DNA from: Oscarella lobularis
Taxonomy: Eukaryota; Porifera; Homoscleromorpha; Homosclerophorida; Oscarellidae
Length of the DNA stretch: 64,000 nt
Direction: 5' to 3'
Assembly: GCF_947507565.1 (NCBI RefSeq)
Contig: NC_089181.1
Span: 2,613,614 to 2,677,613 of the forward strand
The notes under the pieces are model-generated. The model made no database searches and was not told the DNA's origin. It saw nothing but the letters and a program-made list of their open reading frames with translations. The first letter of the stretch is position 1; each line of letters begins with the position of its first letter. The position numbers and the translations under genes were made by a program. Of the stretch, positions 1 through 11,053 are shown piece after piece.

Positions 1-272
1 CAGCAAGAGAAGTTTTGGTCACATTGGACGACGGTTCAACTTTATATTGAATCTTGGGATGTGTATTTTTTCAGTTGACGCCTCTTCTACAGAAAAAAGC
101 ACCGTAGTACTTAGACATAGTAAAGAGCGATTATTTACGTTTGCAAGGAGAGGATACTGAAAATTGCACGTTGCTGGTTGGTCTGCAAAAAAGCCGCAGG
201 AAGCATGTTTGACAACCCTATCAAAATCAAGGAACATCTCGCACACAAACGCAAAGACACGCCACGACATTA
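1..272. other. Downstream flank of the ADP-ribosyl cyclase gene
   Basis: No gene is supported here. The stretch lies just past the stop codon of the minus-strand cyclase gene and is probably its 3' untranslated region or the edge of a neighbouring gene outside the window. A 91-codon minus-strand frame crosses it, but it has no family resemblance and overlaps the real C-terminus in another frame. Confidence 0.4.
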
Positions 273-1271
273 TTACGGCGGATTCATGATGCATCGGTAC
301 GGAAGGTTCTGATTAGCCACGTCATTTTTTAGCAGAAGCATTGATGCACTATCACAGTCTTCTCTATAATATAAATTTGCACTAAATCTGAAGGGACCAT
401 GTTGTGACTGCGATGCGTACTTGACCGGTTGACCGGGTGTAAGAGCAACAATTGCTTCCAGGGCTGTCACCCGACTGGGATTCAAATTTGGCAATTCATA
501 CTTGGCAAAAAAGCTATCGCGGGAGTAGGCCGAACCATTTGTTCGCGTCCCATCGAGCAGCAGTCGCACGACTCCCGTTGATGCGAGAGCAAGCTGCAAT
601 CAGTTACACTTAGTTAGCACGCATCGTGCCACATAACTAACGAGACCTGTTGGGAAGCTGCCGCCCAAAACGAATAGGTTACGTGCTTGGGACAGTCGTC
701 GCGATCGTACGATCGACACCCGGTGAAGTTCATTCCTGACGGATCGGTCTTCGATCCACACCAGTTCATTTTGCCGACGAGATAGCTAAAACCATGCTAA
801 GTTGAAAAACGAAGCCACGCAATCGTTATAATTTTCCGCTTACGACGGCATGAACTGATCATTGGCATAACAGTGGATCCCATCCGCACAAAGAACGCTC
901 TTAAGTTCTTGCGTACCAGACCAAAGCAGCGTCTAAAGAGATAAGGAAACGACAGACGATTGTTCGGTGCATAGCCAGACTCCGATCGTTTATACCATGT
1001 CTCTCGGTGGAGTTTGGTATTTGCTTGTCATGCTAAAATAACTAGTGTAGTTTTCTATCGATACGGTACACGGGTCCTTGGCGCCGAATGCTTTGAAGAA
1101 GGCATTCCACGCTTCGCTGCAGATGACCGGCTTTGGCTGCTGGTATCCGAATTCTTTGAAATATTCGCAACGACCGAGGAACATTTCCTGGATGCCGGGA
1201 GTCGTTTGAGAATTGGCGCCGAGAAAAAGAAGAGCGATAGTAGAGGCAAATTGAAAGTAGATCCTCGGCAT
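273..1271 (-). CDS. ADP-ribosyl cyclase / cyclic ADP-ribose hydrolase (CD38/BST1 family)
   Basis: Four exons, about 274 residues: 996-1271, 844-932, 647-785 and 273-593. The enzyme family turns NAD into the calcium messenger cyclic ADP-ribose. Seen in the sequence: an N-terminal hydrophobic segment that looks like a signal peptide or anchor (IALLFLGANSQTTPG), then the family landmarks LLWSGTQEL, YLVGKMNWCG, a SFW tryptophan and, in exon 4, GTRTNGSAYSRDSFF followed by AKYELPNL. The glutamate in YEL lines up with the catalytic glutamate of CD38 (E226). The two active-site tryptophans also appear kept. The second acidic position (CD38 E146, in the TLEDTL motif) seems to be Asp here, in the stretch ANDQF. 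Exon 3 uses a weak GTCTCG donor. The start gives the signal-like leader. The gene diverges from ABAT, with 347 bp between start codons. Sponges are known to have this enzyme activity, which fits. Confidence 0.85.
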
Positions 1272-1618
1272 CTTTGCAGTGGGGAGTTTGGTGTGAGCTA
1301 CGACGTGCTTGTGTGCAACCTATTTATGTAGTCTGTAAAGTCACGTCACCATCTGGTGTTTAACGGACTACGTGCGCCCCCATTCAAGCGATTGAAATGG
1401 CTCATTAGCAATGAGCATTCATTTTCCTAAGATCAATTATCACGTCTTCTTGAACAATGGAAGACCGATGAAGTGGAATTAACGGGTTATAGTCCCAACG
1501 ATTGCATGACGAATGTCGAGAAAGGACCGAGCAATCATGGAAGATTTTCCACAAACACGGATTCGCGCGCGATTTGTTGACGGCGTCGAGCGCGCGCTAT
1601 AGCACAACGAAGACGAAG
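1272..1618. promoter_or_regulatory. Divergent intergenic region, cyclase / ABAT
   Basis: This 347-bp stretch separates the start codons of two divergent genes and should hold both promoters. I see no TATA box or clear known site. A plus-strand frame starting at 1502 runs in, but only its part from 1619 fits ABAT. Confidence 0.4.
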
Positions 1619-3785
1619 ATGTTGGCGATTTCGAGATTCCGCAGCTCCTTTCGTATCCTCGCTGCAGCGTCATTTAGCGCAGACGGTAACAGCCGCATTC
1701 GCTACTGCAATCGCAGCTCGAAGTTTCTCTCGCTACAGCGAGCGCCGACTTTTCCGGTCCCGAGGTAAAGACTCGGATTCCAGGACCGGAATCGCTTCGC
1801 TTGATATCGGAGCTAAATAAAATACAGGTACGAGCAGTCGGAAAGTTGGAGAAAGTCGAGCTTTGTTCGCAGGAGTCGAGAGCCGTCGACATTTTCATTG
1901 ATTTCAAAAAGAGCAGAGGCAATTACGTGTACGACGCAGACGGCAATCGGCTGCTCGACGTCTGCAATCACATCGCGTCTCTTCCACTCGGATACAATCA
2001 TCCCGACATCCTATCAGCATTGCAGGACCCTGGAATACTTGTATAACATAGATGTTAAAAAATTAATAAATAAATAAAATTAATGGTCTAATGCACGTGC
2101 CTGTTGGGACAGCATCTTCTCGCTCATCGGCCGGCACTGGGCATAGCACCGCCCACTGAATTTGTCCATATGCTTGAGTCGTCTTTATTGGCTGTAATGA
2201 AATTACTGAGTTTGAGGGAAGTCTAATTTTGACTCTCTACGCGCAGGTTGCTCCTGCTGGATTGACGGACGTGATGACGATGATGTGTGGCGCTTGCGCC
2301 GTAGAAAATGCTTTCAAGACTGCTTTTCTCCACTATCAGGTACACAGGTATAGTTGTTTTTTCATTCCCTCTCATTAATCTCGTATTCTCAGAGACGAGA
2401 ACGAGGAGAGACTGAACCAACAGACGAAGAGTATCAGTCTTGCCTTCGAAACGAAGTCAGAGATTCCAATTTTCATTTTGCGTTGTGGTGTCATTTTACT
2501 TCAGCCTCCTGGCAGTCCAAATCTTACCGTTTTGACCTTCAAAGGGTCTTTTCACGGAAGGACATTCGGTTGAGATTGTTTCTCATTTATTAGTCGTGAC
2601 AATTTGTATATTTCAGGTGCGCTGAGTGCAACGCGTTCCAAGTATCTTCACAAGTTGGACTTACCGGCGTTTGACTGGCCTGCAGCTCCGTTTCCTCAAC
2701 TGAAATACCCGCTGGATGAGCACGAACAGGAAAATAGACGGGAGGAGATGTCTTGCCTGGACGCTGTAAATAATATGTCCTACCAATCAATCAAGTCGAT
2801 ACCTTTTCTCTAAGGTCAGAAATATTGCCAGGGAATGGAGTGAACGTGGTAAGCCGGTAGCTTGTTTAAGTGTAGAACCGATTCAAAGCGAGGGAGGTAA
2901 GCAAGCATAATATGATTTGTTTCTTCCCACATTGGAAACTTTGTCCTTAGGAGATCGCCATGCCACTCCATACTTTTTTCGAGAACTGCAAACAATTGCC
3001 AAAGACGTAAAGCAGCGATGAATTTTCTCTTATTCAATTGAACTTTTCTGTGTAAGATTGGGGCACTTTTCCACGTGGACGAAGTTCAAACGTTTGGTAT
3101 CACTGGAAAACTATGGTACATAGGCGAGAAAAAAAACCAGTTGATGTTGGGGGCTAATTTTCTGCACCCAGGGCACATGAACACTGGGATCTGCCCCACT
3201 CGCCTGACATAGTGACGTTTGCTAAGAAACTGCAGACAAGCGGAGCCTTTGTTCGGCCGGGACTGCGACCAGATCGATCGTGGAGAATCTTCAACACATG
3301 GATGGGTGATCCGTCGAAAATGATTATTGCCGACGCGGTCGTAAAATGCATCAAGAAACACGACCTCGTCCAAAAGACAGGAACTGTGGGAGCGGGCCTA
3401 TTGAAGGGACTCAACGAGCTCCAGGTGAAAAACGCTCTTTGAGAGAATACTGTATTTCGACGGAACATTTGTGATAGTCTTCCTAGGAGCGCTATCCGGC
3501 CATTCTGTCGCGAGCTCGTGGCGCTGGAACGCTTTGCTCGATTGACTGCAGAACGAGCCAGCTGAAAGATGAAGTCGTCAAAGCTCTTCAGAACGAAGGT
3601 GAAGAGCGACGAGAGACCTCATCCTAAGAATTCAGACACGCGTTTGCATTCTCTCTCTAGGCATCTATATCATTGGATGTGGAGAACGAACGATTCGACT
3701 TCGGCCGTCTCTCGTGTTCGAAGATCGACACGCTGCCGTGTTTCTTGACATCTTCGACGCCGTCTTGGCTCGTCAACCTAAATAA
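1619..3785 (+). CDS. ABAT: 4-aminobutyrate aminotransferase, mitochondrial (GABA transaminase)
   Basis: PLP enzyme of the mitochondrial matrix that converts GABA to succinate semialdehyde, using 2-oxoglutarate. Spliced by hand into about a dozen exons, it gives roughly 460 residues, like vertebrate ABAT. The start at 1619 gives a basic leader (MLAISRFRSSFRILAAASF), as expected for mitochondrial import. Landmarks in order: GPEVKTRIPGPES, KKSRGNYVYDADGNR, RPALGIAPP, MMCGACAVENAFKT, FKGSFHGRTFG, PFPQLKYP, VEPIQSEGGD, HVDEVQT, AHEHWDLP, FAKKLQTSG (PLP lysine), RIFNTWMGDPSK, and the end CGERTIRLRPSLVF. Introns are tiny, including a 45-bp, stop-free, multiple-of-three intron at 1828-1872 whose removal aligns the protein without gaps. 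The loop after VEVQT-type residues is one residue shorter (FGITGK against GGGSTGK). Poly(A) signals follow the stop codon. The gene converges with the ankyrin gene, 134 bp apart. Confidence 0.93.
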
Positions 3786-3919
3786 GAAGAGCACACATCG
3801 TCGACGAATGAATAATAAATTACAAATGCCTGTGTGTGAAAAATTAAATAAAAAATTTGTGATGCCGCGCAAAGCACTCCCTTAATATCGGCCGTCACGC
3901 TTTGCCTTCCTGGTCAGGC

Positions 3920-6900
3920 TTATAAGATAATTGCATTGGATGAACGGCTACTGATCGCTTGCCGCATGTCAGTGGAAAAAGTCGTCTCTGCAAGAAAGAT
4001 AGAACGATGGTACAACCGATTTTTTACGCCCCTTACAAAGACACTGCTCTTTTTTGGCTCTTTGCCCTCCTTCTGCTCAAAATTCGAGTCCGTTGGTGCC
4101 GTTGGCGCCGTTTGCTTGAGATCAGGCGGAGACGATGACGACATGGAAAATTTGGGATTCTCCGGAACTTTGAGCGGCACCGGAACCGAATCGGTGACAC
4201 CAGCGTCGGACACAATTGACGCGAGCGAATTGCGACGAGACGGCGGCACGGACGGCCCCGCCGCCATTCCGCCACGATTGGGATAAAAAGTTGTTAGAAT
4301 TTCGATGCACTCGGCGTGATTGCGCTTAAAATACAACATCTACATCTATCTCTAATCTATATCTTGAGCTACCTGTTGAGCGTGATCCAAAGGAAGTAGC
4401 CCTTCGCCGTCTGTCAAATCTCTATTGGCTCCTCGTCTAGAAACCAAAAATCATCCCAACAAAGAAAATAAGTATCGTTAACTTAATTCGGTAAACAACC
4501 TCAATAGAAATCGTAGCACTTCGGGTTGATTTGCGGCGGCGGCCCAATGGATAGGCGTCGTTCCGCGTCCATCCGCACAATCGACGTCGCACGTCCGAAA
4601 CGACGTCAATGTCCGAATGCACTCAACGCTGCCCTCGCCGCAGGCGTAGTGAAGTGCCGTGCGACCCTTCTGGTCGCGATAATTCGCCGCCAATTCGCAG
4701 CACTCCAACAAAGCCTCGAATAAACGACATCACTACACAAAACGTCACTCTCTCTAAACGCCCATCTCTCACTCGAATGCATTTAGTCGAATAATTCAAA
4801 ACGGCGTAATTCAGCGGCGTGCGCCCGTCGCCGTCGACGACATTGAAGTTGGCCGAGCCGACGTTAATCAGGAGACGAACGTGCTGATGATTGCCGCCCA
4901 TGACGGCCCAATGCAAAGGCGACAAATCTTTTTTATCCTACGAAAAGAAAACGAGGAGATCTACAAGTGTTTCTCCTTCTTTTGTGATGATTACTCTTCT
5001 GTCGATGAGTCCTTTGAGATTGTAGCCGTGTTTGAGTAGCAATTTCAAGCACTTGGTGCTTTGGAGACGAGCGCTCCAATGAAAAGCCGTTCGACCGTCG
5101 CCGTCAACGGAAGCCGGATCAGCACCGAATCTGCGCGCAAAAGGAAAAAAGAAAACGATTCGCGCGAAGATTCTCTGGGATGGGCGCAGGGCACCTCAGC
5201 AAAATAGCCGTTATTTCAGATTTTCCCAAGTAAACGGCCCACAGCAAGGCCGACATGCCGTAGGCGTCGCGCACGTTGACGTTCGCTCCAATTCTCAGCA
5301 AAGTCTGTACAAAAGATCAATATAAAATTTTCTATTAATTAATTAATTAATGAATAAATCTTTTTGACCTCGCACGCTTTCTTGCTGCCTCCACGCACGG
5401 CGTACATAAGCGGAGTTCGACATCCGTGATCCGGATAGTCGACGCTGTACGCTTGAATCTGCGAGAGCGAGACCGTTGCACGGAAACACCTATTCTCTCT
5501 TTTTTTTACCAGTCGTCTCAGCTCGGCCACATTTCCTTCCATTGCGACTTCGTGAACGGGTTCGGTGCTCGCAAACTGTAGCGGATCATCGGCGTTATTC
5601 GCCGCCGCCCCTGCCGCCGCGGTGGCGGCAATTACAGCCGGATCGTTAGCGGACGGCTTCACTCCGAGCAACTGCCCTAGAGACTGAGACGGAGACGAAG
5701 CAGGTGCCGCCGCCGCCGCCGCCGCCGTCGTTGTCGTTGTCGCCACTTCAACACTTCCCCGAGGCGGAGGAGAAGAAGAAGTCGAAGAGATTTCGTTCTC
5801 TAACTGAACCGTCTGCCCGGATCCTTTTCGAATAAGAGAAGGCATCGATTGGACAGTCGTTGGACTGATCGTTCTAGGAGTCGGCGAGGAAAGCGACGGA
5901 GCAGTGGGACTGCTCGGAGCGTCGTCGCTGCTGGAACTGGTCGAACCTGTAGCCTTTTGCGTAGGACTACTCTCTTGGATGGGAGCTAGATGACCCACTG
6001 GTGGGGAGGGAGAAGGAGATGGAGAAATATTGATTGGAAGCAAGCGAGGCAAACTAGGCGGAAACCATCCCCGCTTTTGTTCATCGCCGCCACCGCCACC
6101 GCCGCCAGAATTTCGATTTTCAATTGGATTGAGACGGGAAAGCCGAGGAGGGGGTAAATGTACTTGGAGTGGCTTGCGTTGGTGTAGCAGTGACGGCGGC
6201 GGCGGCGGCGGCGACGACGACGGCGGCGGAGGCGACGACGTAGTGTCCTTATCATCGCTATCGGAGGACGACGATGAGGAGGACGGACAATTTGCGGCCG
6301 CCTGTCTTCGTCTTGGTCGATTGCGTTTCCATGGTGATCCATTCGTTGTCGTTGCCAGAGGAGCCGGAGAAACGCTAGTCGACGTTGATCTCGGAGACGC
6401 TGAAAATTGATACATTTCCGATTCGATAAAATCACTGAAATAAAATTATTAATGATATAATTTATATCACACTATTCCTCCTATGTACTTGGTCGACTTC
6501 GGGTTTGTCTTCTGTATGATTTTGCATCGGAGTAATTCATCGGCAATGACGAGAGCGGCGTTTTTCGTGCGCGCTCCCGACACTCCGCCGCTCACCACGA
6601 GCCACGAGCAAAGATGGCCACCAGAAAATCGATTTGTTCCCTAAAAGGAAATTTTTAATTAAAAGAGAGTATAAATTGGCAATTTTCGTGTACTCTCGAG
6701 CAAACGCCCTTGAATGGATCTTTCATGGTCACAACGAGCGGACTTTGCCAAGTGAACGACGAAGCTACGCCCACCTTCTGTGTCGCGACGAAGAATTACA
6801 CTGTACCCCCATTAGGAATCTTATTCTTTTACCTTCTTTTCAGCTTTCTTAGACTCCTCCTCCTCTCGAGTAGTGACAAGTGTAACGGCGTTCTTTGCTT

Positions 6901-7036
6901 TGTTCGCAGTGTCAGAAGCTTCGAAGGACGCCCCATCGCCTTCGGCGTGCGACGATAATCGTCGTATAGGAATTAAACGAGGCAGCGGTCGAATTGGCTG
7001 CACAGCGGCGGGGTTTTGCCTCACTTCGACCGACAT
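3920..7036 (-). CDS. Ankyrin-repeat protein with long low-complexity N-terminal half (ANKRD55-like repeats)
   Basis: Multi-exon minus-strand gene; start at 7036 (MSVEVRQNPAAVQP). Exon 1 is basic and then Lys/Glu rich. Two small exons follow, encoding KVGVASSFTWQSPLVVTMKD and GTNRFSGGHLCSWLV, which I cannot assign. Then a large exon (about 5373-6434) carries poly-Ser, poly-Pro, poly-Gly, poly-Thr and poly-Ala runs. From about 5570 down to 4270 come roughly eight ankyrin repeats, for example TPLMYAVRGG, ANVNVRDAYGMSALLWAVYLG, DGRTAFHWSA, LSPLHWAVMGGNHQHV, DGDGRTPLNYAV, KGRTALHYACGEG and TTPIHWAAAANQPEV. The tail (4339-3920) is a Ser/Pro-rich, probably disordered region. Ankyrin repeats bind proteins; no enzyme domain is visible. 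The repeats most resemble ANKRD55 or inversin to my eye, but the flanks do not help, so the orthology is uncertain. An 84-bp stretch near 6510-6594 may be an intron or coding. Confidence 0.7.
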
Positions 7037-7110
7037 CGCCCCACCCCGCTCACCCCGCCCACGTCGATCTTGTTTTTTTTCGACGCGCACGCTAGGAGGA
7101 AACGAAAGGG
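7037..7110. promoter_or_regulatory. Divergent promoter between ankyrin gene and HAAO
   Basis: Only 74 bp separate the start codons of two divergent genes (7036 minus, 7111 plus), so both transcripts must start here or within the coding ends. It is GC-rich, with no TATA box seen. Confidence 0.6.
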
Positions 7111-8675
7111 ATGGAAGAAAAACGGCGCACTCGCTCGGGTGGTCCCGCGCAGTACAGCGAAGGACTAACGTCGTTGCGCAGAAAGTCGAAATCGCCCGCG
7201 AAGCGACAAAAGACGTCGGAAAAGGCGACACCGAAAGGCGAGAAGAAAGCGAAAGAAAAAAACGAGCCTAAACCGATGGAAACGACCACCGAAACGAACG
7301 TGGAATCGAAAGACGACTCGGCGATCGCTGACGCCGCCGCCACCGAAGGAAAAGACAATATGGGAAGCGGCGACGGCGACGCGCCCGATCTTACGCCGAT
7401 CACGATCGCCAAATGGCTGGAATCGAACGCGAATTCGTTTCTTCCGCCCGTTTGCAACAAGATGATGTTCGCGAAGGGAGAGGGACCCCCCGTTTAGTCA
7501 CGTGATTGTTTTCCGTTATAGGCACGGCGACGGGCAATTGAAGATTATGTACATTGGGGGTCCGAATCAGAGACGGGACTTTCACATTGAACCGGGTGAA
7601 GAGGTGAAATTATATATATACAGTATATCACTTATTCTTATTGATTTATTTGGATGTATGTTTTTCTGTAGTTTTTTCACATGGTCAAAGGCGATATGTG
7701 TCTGAAGATCCTCGAGAAAGGTCAGCCAAAAGACGTTCATATTAAAGAAGGAGAGGTATATAATTAATTTACTTTATTTGAATAATACTCATTTGTGTGA
7801 AAAACTTCAGGTTTTCGTTCTTCCAGGAAGAATTCCCCATTCGCCGCAGAGAGATGCAAACACAGTTGGCTTAGTCATTGAACGGGAAAGAAACGAAAAA
7901 GAAATAGATGGCCTTCGGTACGTAAATCCATCAATAGTGACTTATAAAACAATTCCCACTCACTCACTCACTGTAGCTTCTATTGTGATGATGGCGTGAC
8001 TATACTGTATGAGGAATGGTTCCACTGCACTGATCTGGGGACCCAAATTGCGCCTGTGATAAAAAGGTATGGGGAGAGCGAGATAATGAAATTTCAACTA
8101 TAGATTTGCTGGGAAACAGATTTCAAGAATCTGAGCAATGCAAGACGGGAAAGCCGGCGGAGAACGGAAAACAGACAGAACCGCCGCCTCTAATACAGGA
8201 CATGGAAACGGAAGTAGACGCGCCGTTTTCCCTAAAAGAGGTGGCACAAATCCATTAATTATTTAATTAATTAATTAAAATTACAACCAATGACGTCGCG
8301 TAGTGGCTTGAAAATAACAAAGACGATTTGAATAAGACGGGTTCTAAGGAACTTTTCGGAAAAGCAGAATTCAAGGCAAAAACGAAATTAATTAAAAAGA
8401 ACCTCTCACGCGATTTCCTTCTTCTCCAGATCACCGTGACAAGTGCGGGAACGAACGAGTATCCAGCCAACGCGGGAGAAACGTTTCTATGGCAACTCAA
8501 AGGCGAATCGTCGATTTCTTGCGGAACAGCAAAGCCGACGATTCTGACTGCCGGTCAAGTGCTCCTTCTCGCAGAATCGACGTCGCTAGACAAGTACACT
8601 GTCGTCGGCAAAGACGACAGCCAGCTGGTCGTCTTCCGCAATTCCGCAACCGCCGCCGCCACCAAAGAAGGATAG
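7111..8675 (+). CDS. HAAO: 3-hydroxyanthranilate 3,4-dioxygenase with basic N-terminal extension
   Basis: Cupin dioxygenase of the kynurenine pathway; it opens the ring of 3-hydroxyanthranilate on the way to quinolinate and NAD. Core motifs: [30 protein letters not shown] (two metal ligands, His and Glu), [19 protein letters not shown] (third ligand His and substrate Arg), [14 protein letters not shown], and a second degenerate cupin half with TFLWQLKG. Ordinary HAAO has about 286 residues and begins close to the first motif. Here about 95 extra residues precede it, Lys/Arg-rich first ([12 protein letters not shown]) and acidic later, which may be a nuclear localisation signal. Exons are joined by short GT-AG introns and one likely GC-AG intron at 8376-8429 (54 bp, in frame, no stops). 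Removing it restores the spacing of human HAAO. The gene converges with the TBC1D25-like gene. Confidence 0.92.
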
Positions 8676-8868
8676 AGCTGCCTTTAGGGGTCTTCTCTCT
8701 CATTTTAGTCGAACTCTTTTTTTGTCAGTGTCTTTCCTTGAACAATAAATGGTTGTCCCTTCGCTGCACTAAAAAAGCAGATCCAAAATATACTGTGTAT
8801 GGGCGCTATTCTTTCTAGTAGTTTTAGACGAGAGACTGTGAACGCTACGTTTACATATTATTGAATCT
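8676..8868. other. Convergent 3' intergenic region, HAAO / TBC1D25-like
   Basis: 193 bp between two stop codons. An AATAAA at about 8744 can serve HAAO. Nothing else is seen. Confidence 0.5.
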
Positions 8869-10757
8869 CTAAGTCGCTGGCGCCGGGTCCTTTGGAAAGC
8901 AGTCTAGCACGGATTTATGACAGTACGTGTAAAAAAGCTCCTCGCTTCGTTGAAGCACGACGTCCTTGTCGAGTTCCATAGAAAGTTTGCTTACGCACTG
9001 GAACACTTGATTGCAATCGTCGCACTGGAGAATTCTCTCGCGATGCTCCATTAGTATGGCGACGCAGACGAACAATTCGAACGTGTACTCGGCGCAGATT
9101 TTCACGTCGGTCATTCGCGAATCTTTCCAGCCCTCTGAGACGAGGAAAAAATGGTGAAGTTTTTTTTTATGGGGATTTGTGTACCTTGTTGCAATACTGT
9201 CTTTGCTTCTATTTCTCGTCTTGCCTCGTCGGCGGCCAATGACGTCAGCTCCAAGTGACAGCTGCTGAGGACTTCAAAGATCGTTAGGCTCTCTTGATAT
9301 GTGAATTCTCGTTTAAAACACAAGATCAGCCATCTATGCGCAAATGAAACGAGTTGATTTAATTAATAGATTATTATTACCTGTGACAAAAAACGAGATC
9401 CGGCAGTCCACTATCCTCAAACTTCCTATACAATTCTTCGTCCATCTCTTTCAGTAATTTGGCAACAGCAGCTAGAAATAAATAGCAAAACAAATAATAT
9501 TGATAATGATGTACTGACTTGTTTTCTCTAGCATCGTTTTCTCCAAAAACGCGTCCTTGATCTTGTCTATGTATCTCTCCAGACACCAATACGTTTCTAC
9601 TTCCGATTTGAAGACGGTTAAAAAACGACTGGCAATGTCATTCATTCCTTGAACATAACTAACATCTAGAAACGAGACAATAGTACATCCCACGTGCACT
9701 CGTCTTTTTCTCATGGGATCTGGACCTGGATGAAAGGCAGCGTATGTGATAAGAACGTCGCGTAAAATCCCCAAATTTTGATTGGATCTAAAAATTGGCT
9801 GATCTCGGTCTGTTCTAGGCACGTCTTTATCAATGATTCTAATCGCTTTTTTCAGAGTGGCCAAATCGATAGGCTGTCGTCCAGCAAACACCTATAATAA
9901 AATAAAATAAAATACTTCAATGAACCGTTCATATGAAACCTGAGCCTGCAGTTCAACAAACGAATACTGCTCTTCTCTTTTGACGTCAGCAGCCGCCGTA
10001 CACGTGACCACTTCCGTCTGATTGACGGAGTGGTCCTTAGCATGCAAATAAGCCACATCGTCTTCATTTTGATCAATATCATCATCATCATCATCACTAT
10101 CTTCATCCTCATCGTCATCATGTTCCGTCATATAAGCAGGTGGAAAGGGAAGAGCATTGGGTGCACTGACCAGATGAAGCATCGTTTGCCAGCGCTTCTT
10201 CAATGCACAATAACGAACGAGATAGTCTTCAGCCATTACATCCCGCTCCCTATGGAAAAACTATGAGACGTGCCCCTCCCCCGCGTTGAGCGGAACTCGC
10301 CTTTGGGTCGACGAAAGCGGATAGAGATCGTAGAGAAACGACCAGACGTCGGGTCGAATCGAAACGTCGATACCGCCTGAAATAAAAACCTTCCCCCTCC
10401 CCTTCGCTTTCGCTAAACGTGGAAAAGACCTTGGAATATGCGCGTTCTTAGGTCGATTTCGTCGATGATGCGCCCGTCCTTGTCGCGATAGCCGCGCCAC
10501 GTTGTCGCGTCGAGAGGCGGCCGGTCTTTTCTGTCTTCTCGCTTTGGAGGAGGTGATTTTGGGCTCGGTTCGGGTGCCGAACGTTCGGCGACGACGTAGT
10601 CGTCCAGAATGTTGTCGGCCTCGTTGTCTTCGTCGTCCTTCTCGCTCGACTTTTGTTGTGCGAGATACGAGAAGGATTGCGGAGCAATGGGTGGCGATTT
10701 CGGCTTGGTTTCGCCCGATTTGAGCAGAGAACGAATGAAATCCATGGTCTGAGGCAA
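8869..10757 (-). CDS. TBC1D25: TBC-domain Rab GTPase-activating protein, TBC1D25-like
   Basis: Speeds GTP hydrolysis on Rab GTPases; TBC1D25 acts in autophagosome-lysosome traffic. The first exon starts at 10757 (or 10745, MDFIRSLLKS) and is Pro/Lys/Asp-rich, ending in ATTWRGYRDKDGRIIDEIDL. The TBC domain follows: GIDVSIRPDVWSFLYDLYPL, then a family-specific insertion with an Asp-rich run (about 10070-10125), IDKDVPRTDRD with the arginine finger, SYVQGMNDIASRF with the glutamine finger, LPDLVFCHRWLILCFKREF, and a last exon with VCVAILMEHRERIL. Both catalytic fingers are kept, so it should be active. The C-terminal match to TBC1D25 (cysteine/alanine-rich CVAILMEHRE) is better than to TBC1D15 or TBC1D17. 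The long Ser/Pro region of human TBC1D25 inside the domain is much shorter here. It diverges from the channel gene. Confidence 0.82.
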
Positions 10758-11053
10758 GACGGACGCTATCGCGACTTCATGACGCGATGACTACTCGTCA
10801 CACACGCAGAATATTGAAGTTAATGAGAAAGGGGCTTTCATCTACGTCCGGGGTCTGCCCTAATACGACTCCGGTACAAAAAAGTACAGCTACAAGCTCT
10901 AAATCTGCTAGCTATTTTTTACGAGGACTCTGCCTGTGCAGATTCCGCAGATTCCTGGCTTTTGGCTAGGCTCTGTCACGCCCAGGTTAGCGTGCGCCGG
11001 AGAGCTTGTTTGCACACTTGTTTGCAATTGTTTGCACCGTTTATCTCACTACA
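10758..11053. promoter_or_regulatory. Divergent intergenic region, TBC1D25-like / ASIC-like
   Basis: 296 bp between two divergent start codons. No RNA gene or clear motif is visible. A repeated TTTGCACAC/TTTGCAATTG/TTTGCACCG wording occurs at about 11009-11037, just before the channel gene. Confidence 0.35.

Noticed and set aside
7092-7460. 122-codon minus-strand frame over HAAO exon 1
   Set aside because: Shadow of the basic extension of HAAO on the other strand; no start context and no homology.
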